Assembly: GCF_011075055.1 (NCBI RefSeq)
Contig: NC_058146.1
Span: 6,014,001 to 6,078,000, forward strand
Direction: 5' to 3'
Length of the DNA stretch: 64,000 nucleotides
From: Mangifera indica
Lineage: Eukaryota > Streptophyta > Magnoliopsida > Sapindales > Anacardiaceae
Part shown: positions 57,334 through 64,000 of the stretch, one piece after another
Layout: every line of letters starts with the position of its first letter
Position numbering within the stretch: the stretch's first letter is position 1
Made by a program: the position numbers and the translations under genes
Notes under the pieces: model-generated
Told to the model about the DNA's origin: nothing
Seen by the model: the letters and a program-made list of their open reading frames with translations, nothing else
Database searches by the model: none

Positions 57334-57522
57334 ATGGTATTGTGGTCGTATCCGCCGACGCCGAAGCAATTAGCGACGACTGCCGTACTCTTCATCACTG
57401 GTGCTTCACTCTTTGGCGCCGGAGCTTACCTCTCATTCCTCAACATAGCTCCACAACAAGCTCGTGCCAAAGCTCGTAGAGACTTCATCAAAGATCGCCT
57501 TAGAAAGCGTCTAGATGACTAG
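57334..57522 (+). CDS. 62-residue conserved plant membrane microprotein
   Basis: Starts MVLWSYPPTPKQLATTA. The frame is open seven codons further up but has only a GTG there, so the ATG at 57334 is taken. One hydrophobic segment (about residues 17-40, VLFITGASLFGAGAYLSFLN) is followed by a basic tail (QQARAKARRDFIKDRLRKRLDD) that should stay on the positive-inside side. I remember near-identical short proteins annotated as hypothetical or transmembrane protein in many plants (WSYPPT...QLA...GAYLS, ...APQQAR), which supports a real gene. Function is unknown. Single coding exon. The 1.8 kb downstream has no clear gene and may hold a long or spliced 3' UTR. Confidence 0.78.
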   Translation: MVLWSYPPTPKQLATTAVLFITGASLFGAGAYLSFLNIAPQQARAKARRDFIKDRLRKRLDD

Positions 57523-59769
57523 CAACACCAATCCCTAATTTCTGGTTCTTCTCTTTTGAATTGTGTCAATTCGCGACTGAAAAATGAATTTGTTTATGTT
57601 GGAAAGTTTATGTAAAAGAATATAAGCTAATTGTTTGTTATTTTAAATTTCTGATTAGCGAAGATTTTTACCCAAATTTTAGCAGAAAATTAGGTTTGAT
57701 TACTTTTGGTTTGTGTAATTATAACGATATCTTGAATTTTCTATATTGGTGAAATTTATATTGAAAGTTTTGGGCTTGTAATTGTCTCTTATTAATATGA
57801 ATCCAATTGTAGTTTCTTTGTTAGTATTAATTTTTATTTTTATTTATATATATATAACACTGCAGTCTTTAAAATAATGTGGCATTTATATATTTAGAAA
57901 ATTTATTTATGAGAATCTTAACTGTTGATCAAGTTCTACTTTTTTATGTTCTAATAAATGGTTAGGGGATGTGGAAGTTAGTTGAGGAACTATGAATTTT
58001 ATATGTGCTTGTGAGTTGTGAAATTTGGTTTGTGAGTCTGGTTTGTTCATGATTGTAAGCATTGATATATTCATTATAGTGAGAGAATTTGGGATTCGTT
58101 TGGAAGTCTAGCAACAATTAGTTTGGAGATGGACTAATTTGCTCATGAAGGCGATCGTAGATGAATATAGCCATTTTGTGTTTGACTGGGGTCAATTATG
58201 GGTAAAGAACTAATGAAAATGAATGTTGAGGCAGGATTAATTCAATTGGTAGGATTCATTTGTAGCATGCTTTATTTGGATTATATAGTAAAATAGGAAT
58301 CATAAAATTCCGTCCTTGATTAATTTTGATACTGACTGGTAACATATGACAGATCTCTAAAACAGAAACTTGAAAACTTTATTTTTGATGACCATGTTCT
58401 ACTGATTAGCTTGTGACTAGATCGGCTTGTGGAGCTGATGCCTTTATGTCCCACTTGTTATTTAATTAATATTCCTTGTTTTGGATTTGCCTGGTAAAAC
58501 CCCGATCTTGAGAAACTGGAGCACCAATAGAATGCTCTAAAAGTGATGAGTCTATCTAGTTTTTAGCAAAGAGAACTTAGAAGAGGTGACTTTTTCTTTT
58601 CACATAGTCTTGTTTGAGGAAAGAGCTTTCCACAATTATTTTCACAGCTATTTTTAAGTGAGATGTATTCTTCAGAGGCATGGGGCCTTGGTTTCTTTAT
58701 GCACTTTAACTAGGAGAAAGGAAAGACACCATTGATGGTGTCGTTGCTGCAAGTAACTGGTCAATAGTCCTAGAATCTTTGTAGTAAGTTCTGAATTTTC
58801 TAAGGCTTCGATCTTTGAAATTTTAGACTCCACAGTGGAAGATAATTTCCTTTCAATTGTGCAGTCTGTACTCCTTATAGCTTCAGAAGAACCAGAAAGG
58901 GAGTGTTTTTTATTCCTCTTAATTACCTTATGTGTAATGGAATTAGTTCTGATGTAGCAGAATAGTTCATATTTTTGCTCTAAATCATATGTAAAGTTTA
59001 GCACATACTTCATATATACATCTATCATGCTACTTTTCCTGTTTCATTTTGCTTTCTATGCAGTACATGAAGAGAGAAGTAAGTTTGATAATATTCAAAA
59101 CTTTTCCATTTCTGTTGGTAAGATATAGAACTTCTCTGTTCTATTTTGGATTCCATCAAATTGAAATTGTTTACTGTTTTTCTTGGCCGGGTTTAATCAA
59201 GCTTTTTTACATCATTTATTTTTCTCCTGCAACTCCATCATGGTACCACGGTTCTGTTAACTTCATATGCACCACTTCTAGCTGAAGGGAGCCAGAACAG
59301 CTTCATCTTGGCTGAAAATATAAGACTTGCTTACGACTAGGAGGTTCAATGGATTCAGGGACATTGTCATTGCTAACTTTGATCTTGTAGAATATATATT
59401 TGATATTATATAAGCCTTAACTAACAAAAACAAAGGAATGGAAAATCACGCAGGGAATCAACTTAATTACACCTCAGTTATAATAGGAAGTTTTTGTACA
59501 GGAGAAGTTTCAACATACTTCCTATAAACACAACATTTCTAGCCATAATGCAGCAATCGCTGCAACTTCAACTGCTCTAGGTAATGACAAACAAACCATT
59601 AATCGAAAAGACAACTCTTAACAGTCTAAATCTTATCTTTTCCTGTATATGCCATTGACAAGCCCTCATCGCCTTTGAAGAACAGCCATGAATTTGCAGG
59701 TATGATTGCAAGTCGAGGGGCTGTGGAAGAATCGTGAACAATGTGAATTATCCACGCAGAAGCATGGCC
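57523..59769. other. Spacer between the microprotein gene and the coiled-coil gene
   Basis: No gene recognised. About 57540-57850 is probably the 3' UTR of the microprotein gene. A 118-codon frame on the minus strand at 58672-59028 has no known domain and is judged chance. About 59400-59769 should be the 3' UTR of the convergent coiled-coil gene. Confidence 0.5.
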
Positions 59770-62486
59770 TCACCATCTGGATTTCCTTGCATTCTGGCCC
59801 TCACCTCTGGACTCTGATAGTCTTGATTTCACGAGGCTCCCTGGCACAATAGGGGGTCGCTCTTGAGCCATGTTGCCTTGATCTCGTGAAGGGCGTGTTG
59901 GACTAGCGTATACTCTGGAAGGTCCTAATCTAGAACCGGACAAAAGTTGGTCCCTAAGACCTTTTGCTGACTTAAACCCATTTAATTCATCTCCATAAAC
60001 TTGTGCTTGCTTCTCTGCTTCAGCCAGTCTTCCCCACTGTAAGTCATCTCCTGAATTTTGGAAACTTTCAGCTTGGATTCCCCAATCAACTCCATCTGAT
60101 ATGCTCCGCTGCAATGAAGTGCTTCTTCTAGGTGCTTTGCCAGAGGTAGACTTCCTTCCCTTGATTTCATCTTCATCAAATGGAAGCAGTCTTTGATCAC
60201 AAGTAGCTCCAGGGGGATAAGCCCACTTGTAGCTCTTGTTATTATTGTCCATATTTAATTCGATGGAATGAAGATCACTTTCAGCCGAGTCTTCTTCACA
60301 ATCCACTCCATCTTCTACTTCTCCATCATTCTCATTTTCTTCATTCTGATGCGAACCAAAGCAGGTTCTGCTTAAATAGGCTGCAATCTCCTCATTGGTT
60401 GGTTTTGGCTGATTAACAGAAAGACGCCCTTTTTCTTTTACCTTTTTGGTTCCCATAAAAGCTTCAAGTTGACTCTTCAGTTTATCAACAGCTGCATTTT
60501 TGTCTTCGAGCTGATGTTTAGCCTCTGAAAGTTTCATTTGTGCTCTCTCTTCGCGCAATACATTAGCTAACTGCATCATTTCCCTTTCCTTTTCAACCTC
60601 TTCACGAACTACAGCAGATTCTCTCTTGAGTTCTTCTACTTGAGCTTGATCATCACCAATATCTCTGGCCAACTCATCACATACATGTTCAATAGCCACT
60701 CTTGCTCTCTTCTCATTGTCAAGTTCTTTCACTGCCTTAAGAAATGACGCTTTAGTCTCAGCCAGCTCTTTGCCAAGCTTCTTATTCAAGCTTTCAAACC
60801 GTCTCCTCAACTTCCTTTCAACCTCAAGTTCCCCTGCAACGGACTCAATGGCAGCCTCAACCACTTCCTGCTCTTTGTCTTTCCATGCTGCCTTTTCTTC
60901 AGCAAAACACTTCATCAGATAGTTGATCTCATTCTGGTCTGAGCGCTGTTCTTGGATAACCTGATTGACTTGCAAGCGCGCTCTCTCAAGTTCGGCATGT
61001 AAGGCTGAGACAAGGGACATGCTAGAAGATGGCCGATCTTCTTGACCCCACATGCGGTTAATAATTTTGAGTAGCTCTTTAGATGTTGTCAAGGCATTGC
61101 TAACATCCTTCAAACGGACTCTTAACTCCAACGGTTGAGCCACCAGGAGTCTGGGGTCGAGATCTTGTCTCAATCTGCTTCATCAAATAAAGAGATTAGA
61201 ACACTTCTCCATTCAAAAGTTTAAACTGTAAAATCTAAGTTCCATTCTTGTAAAAATAACATTCAACAACCTAAAAGATCCTCCTTTTAAAGACTGAGTT
61301 AGAAACTTCAGTTGGCTTACCTCCATTAAACTGGCATTGCTAACAGAATCCACAGCTCTTCCATTGTGTTCCATTAACCTAAGCATTTGTGAAATGGACG
61401 ACCCTCTTCTGTGCCGACTTCCTGTTCCAGATCGATCCATCCTCTACAAAAACAATTAAATATAACACAAAGCGTCAATAATTTCACTCCAAAACTCCAT
61501 TGACAACAATAACACATAATTCTATTGCATCCCATCAAATCGTGACAAGCCCCAGCAGCTCCAATTCCAACCATTTGATTGATTTTATCTCACTTAAATC
61601 ATCAACTTAAACAACCACACAATCTATTCATACTATAGCCAAAAAAAAAAAAAACCCACATATTTAGATCCAAGAAATCATTGGTAATCTATCAACACTC
61701 CAATAGAAAACAAGACTCTAATAAGCACAGAATTGCCATCTCTATCACACATCAGAAGCAATGAATTATTTTATTTGTTGTCAACATCAAGGATTGGAGT
61801 CTGAGATAAAAAATTTTTAAAAACAGTTTGTCATTTTGCAAAAATCGAACCACCCCATCAAATCTTCACTAAAATTCACAATCAAATCACAATGAAAATT
61901 AAACTACCTTCTCATCAACATCATCAAGTACTAGGAAAAAAAAAAAAAAGAGAGAACTTTAAAATGCCCACCGAACAAAACCAAAATTTGAAAGTAAACC
62001 CACCTCAGAAACCGGACTATGAGAAGGATCCGACAAATGCGGAGGCAAAGAGCCCGAATGCAAAGATCTCGCCGCCGCCGCCCTTTCTCTCTCTCTCGCT
62101 CTCGCCTCTCTTCTCAATCTCCTCTCATCAAACTCACCGCCACCACTCTCTTTAACTTTTGGTGACGGCATCTCGTTCATTTCCCACAAAGTAGCCGCCA
62201 ATTTCCTCGCCGAAACCGGCTGCTGCAACTGTTGCTTACTTTTCCCGCCGCCGCCACTTTCACTGTGCAAGTCCACCGCACGTAATGCGGCCGCGGAAGA
62301 TGGCGTCCGCATAAGCCTCCATGTGGGTACCGGCGTACTGGATCCCCCCCTTTTCCCAATGAGAATCGCGCGCTTAAACCGATAGTTCTGAATAATTGAC
62401 GACGAAGCCGAAGAAGGCGAAGGTGAACAGGCACGTTTTCGGATTTTCCCAGGAAGAAAATTAGTGTTGTTTTGTCTTAACATCAT
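59770..62486 (-). CDS. Coiled-coil protein of the At5g41620/At1g64180 type, with an apparent frameshift
   Basis: Three exons: 62486-62004, 61443-61321, 61174-59770, all GT-AG. Exon 1 (MMLRQNNTNFLPGKIRKR) is basic, with the family mark RAILIGKRGGSSTPVPTWRL, SARKLAATLWEMNEMP and an Arg/Ala-rich stretch. Exon 2 encodes RMDRSGTGSRHRRGSSISQMLRLMEHN. Exon 3 has a long coiled coil (DVSNALTTSKELLKIINRMW to about KKVKEK) and a low-complexity tail with SYKWAYPPGATCDQRLLP. Similar proteins are labelled USO1-like and their role is unknown. The splice phases require exon 3 to begin IETRSRPQTPGG, as in relatives I remember, yet that frame stops after 29 codons. The long frame (RLKDVSNALTT onward) is reached only by dropping one C of the pair at 61116-61117. 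It is either a sequence error or a broken allele. About 670 residues if intact. Confidence 0.82.
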
Positions 62487-62754
62487 TAAAACTTAGATCT
62501 GAAAGGCAAGCTTAACATGAAGAAGAAAGAGAGTAGCAAAATCACCGAGGGGAAATGAAAAGAGCGTGAGGAGATCAACAAAGGGTGAAGGGGACAAGAA
62601 GAAGTGAGAAATTTGAGGTGAATGGAGAGGCGTTTGATTGCTTCCACTAGTTACAGACTTTACAAACTTTGATTCTTTTTTTTTTTTTTGAAAAGAAAAG
62701 AGGAAAGAGAAGGACGAGAGAGAAAACAGAGATGGTGGAGATCAGTGAGATTAA

Positions 62755-62760
62755 CACGTG
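62755..62760. promoter_or_regulatory. G-box (AACACGTGTT) upstream of the coiled-coil gene
   Basis: A palindromic CACGTG core with symmetric flanks lies about 270 bp before the start codon at 62486. It is a candidate bZIP/bHLH site; function is inferred. Confidence 0.4.
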
Positions 62761-63336
62761 TTATTTTTTAATTTGCTGATGTGTTCAAAAGCATGGATTT
62801 GATTATGATTGATGTTTGGTGTTCATCATACTTATGGCCCCTTCCCTTTGGGGATATTTTCAAATTGAAATAAAGAAGTACAGTAATTTAAAATTATTAA
62901 ATTATATAATAATATATATAAATATATATTTATGTATTTAAAATAAATATATATAATTTTATTAATTTTGGGTAATTTAGTTTAACAATCTACTCCTCTT
63001 GCCAAAATAGGCATGCAGCCAACTGCCAACCACCAACAGCCTCAGTGTTTGGTGCCTCTTGGCAAACAATAACCAGAGTTCTGTCAGCACAATTAGACAT
63101 GACAAATGGGATGGGCTGGTTATCTCCGATCTTAAGCACGAAAACATAGTTTAACTCAAAAGGATATGGCTGATATTATAATGAGTTGTGTCAGTCAGAC
63201 CTGTGGCTTTTTAAGGGCTGGTCTTGCGCCTGCACATTGGGCCATGGGTTCGCTAGATTTATTATTATTTACATAATTATTAAAAAATTAATTTAATAAT
63301 AATTATAATATAAAAGTTATATTTTTAATTAAAATT

Positions 63337-63376
63337 CCCACAACCTGACCCTACATAGGTATGGTCAGGTTGTGGG
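63337..63376. repeat. Perfect 14-bp inverted repeat (stem-loop)
   Basis: CCCACAACCTGACC at 63337-63350 pairs exactly with GGTCAGGTTGTGGG at 63363-63376 across a 12-base loop. The GC-rich stem stands out in AT-rich surroundings. No nearby gene to which it could act as terminator. Confidence 0.7.
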
Positions 63377-63554
63377 TTTTATATATTTTCAAGCAATGTG
63401 CCTTGAATATTTGTAACTTGTATAGACCTTAAACTCGATCTAATCCATTGACATCTTTAGTTGCAATACTCGATTTATAACAAGTGTTGTTTAGACACAA
63501 GAGTCTCGTGAGTTCACCCTGTGAGCTTCTCATTCAACTTATTTTCAAACACAA

Positions 63555-63720
63555 TAAGATTATGTATATATATTTTGAGTATATAAATAAATATATATTT
63601 AATTTATATTATCAAGTGATCAATAAATTTAAATTAAAACTAAAATAATATATAATTATATAATGATAAATATTAAATATGTATTTATTTATGTATTCAA
63701 AATATATAAACATAATATTA
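63555..63720. mobile_element. Short palindromic MITE-like element
   Basis: The left arm ATATATTTTGAGTATATAAATA and right arm TATTTATGTATTCAAAATATAT are complementary, with ATTATATAATGATAAATATT near the centre. Same family as 54658, strongly AT-enriched. Confidence 0.5.
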
Positions 63721-64000
63721 CTCTTTTAATAGTTTAAAAAAGGTTTGGGTTTAAGATTGTCAATGGTCTTATAACATCAAACTTTAGTATAATTTGATGA
63801 TGGAGTTGATTAGCCTATGGAAAATAACAATCCAACATAGTAAAAAAAAATAAAATTACCATCTGTGTCAGTGCCACTAGACTTGAAAATATATTAAACA
63901 AATTAGTCTTAGAGCTATGGCATCACAAAATCACCTCTAATCATTAACTTGAAACAATGTCAAAAATAAGATTGTTTGAGCTTAATGTTCTCTAGCTTTG

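Larger units (their letters stand above)
62487..64000. other. 5' UTR and intergenic region upstream of the coiled-coil gene
   Basis: About 62490-62730 is GA-rich on the plus strand (leader of the minus-strand gene, including an AAGAAAAGAGGAAAGAGAAGG stretch). A G-box lies at 62755-62760. A half MITE lies at about 62885-62965 and a fuller copy at 63555-63720. A perfect 14-bp stem-loop lies at 63337-63376. No gene found. Confidence 0.55.

Noticed and set aside
58672..59028. 118-codon minus-strand frame
   Set aside because: The first codons and composition look random, with no domain, no splice partners and no neighbour support.
1..64000. tRNA, rRNA, CRISPR array, riboswitch or biosynthetic cluster
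   Set aside because: No cloverleaf, no rRNA motif and no spacer-repeat array was seen. The genes belong to unrelated plant families.

Overview
The window looks like nuclear DNA of a flowering plant, most likely a eudicot. It is AT-rich, its genes have many GT-AG introns, the recognised gene families are plant-type, and it carries plant Ty1/copia, TRIM, Mutator-like and MITE-like elements. I cannot name the species. I saw no rRNA, tRNA, CRISPR array, operon or bacterial feature.

Layout. (1) 1-9.4 kb: a decayed NLR leucine-rich-repeat fragment, a possible LINE 3' end, and two intron-free tandem copies of an IDM1-like PHD-finger/GNAT gene, both on the minus strand, within a duplicated block of about 2.2 kb. 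(2) 9.4-16.7 kb: repeat relics, a copia integrase/RNase H remnant on the plus strand, a fold-back element and a single-exon F-box gene (minus). (3) 16.7-26.5 kb: gene-poor, rich in MITEs and long-TIR fold-back Mutator-like elements, with one F-box/LRR pseudogene relic. (4) 26.5-28.2 kb: a four-exon organelle-type RRM protein gene (minus). (5) 28.3-32.0 kb: two well-preserved fold-back elements with perfect 9-bp target duplications and a three-copy repeat. (6) 32.4-51.8 kb: a LETM1-like gene on the plus strand with 18 exons and 903 codons, spread over 19.4 kb. Its third intron holds a structurally complete copia element with a TRIM element nested inside it, and its fifteenth intron holds a copia 5' fragment split by a solo TRIM LTR. 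(7) 51.9-54.0 kb: a four-exon TBL polysaccharide O-acetyltransferase gene (minus), convergent with the LETM1-like gene. (8) 54-57 kb: AT-rich DNA with MITEs. (9) 57.3 kb: a 62-residue single-membrane-span protein (plus). (10) 59.8-62.5 kb: a three-exon coiled-coil gene of the At5g41620 type (minus), which seems to carry a one-base frameshift. (11) 62.7-64 kb: intergenic DNA with MITEs.

The genes are unrelated in function, as is normal in plant chromosomes, and I see no gene cluster or pathway. I did not find a convincing new biological system. The most useful observations are the family of fold-back elements with 9-bp target duplications, the nested LTR elements dated by their target sites, two putative GC-AG introns, two 29-base homopolymers in introns of one gene, the PHD/GNAT tandem duplication, and the apparent frameshift in the coiled-coil gene. 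Exon coordinates were worked out by hand from splice signals, reading frame and remembered family sequences. Reading frames close across all joins except at that frameshift.
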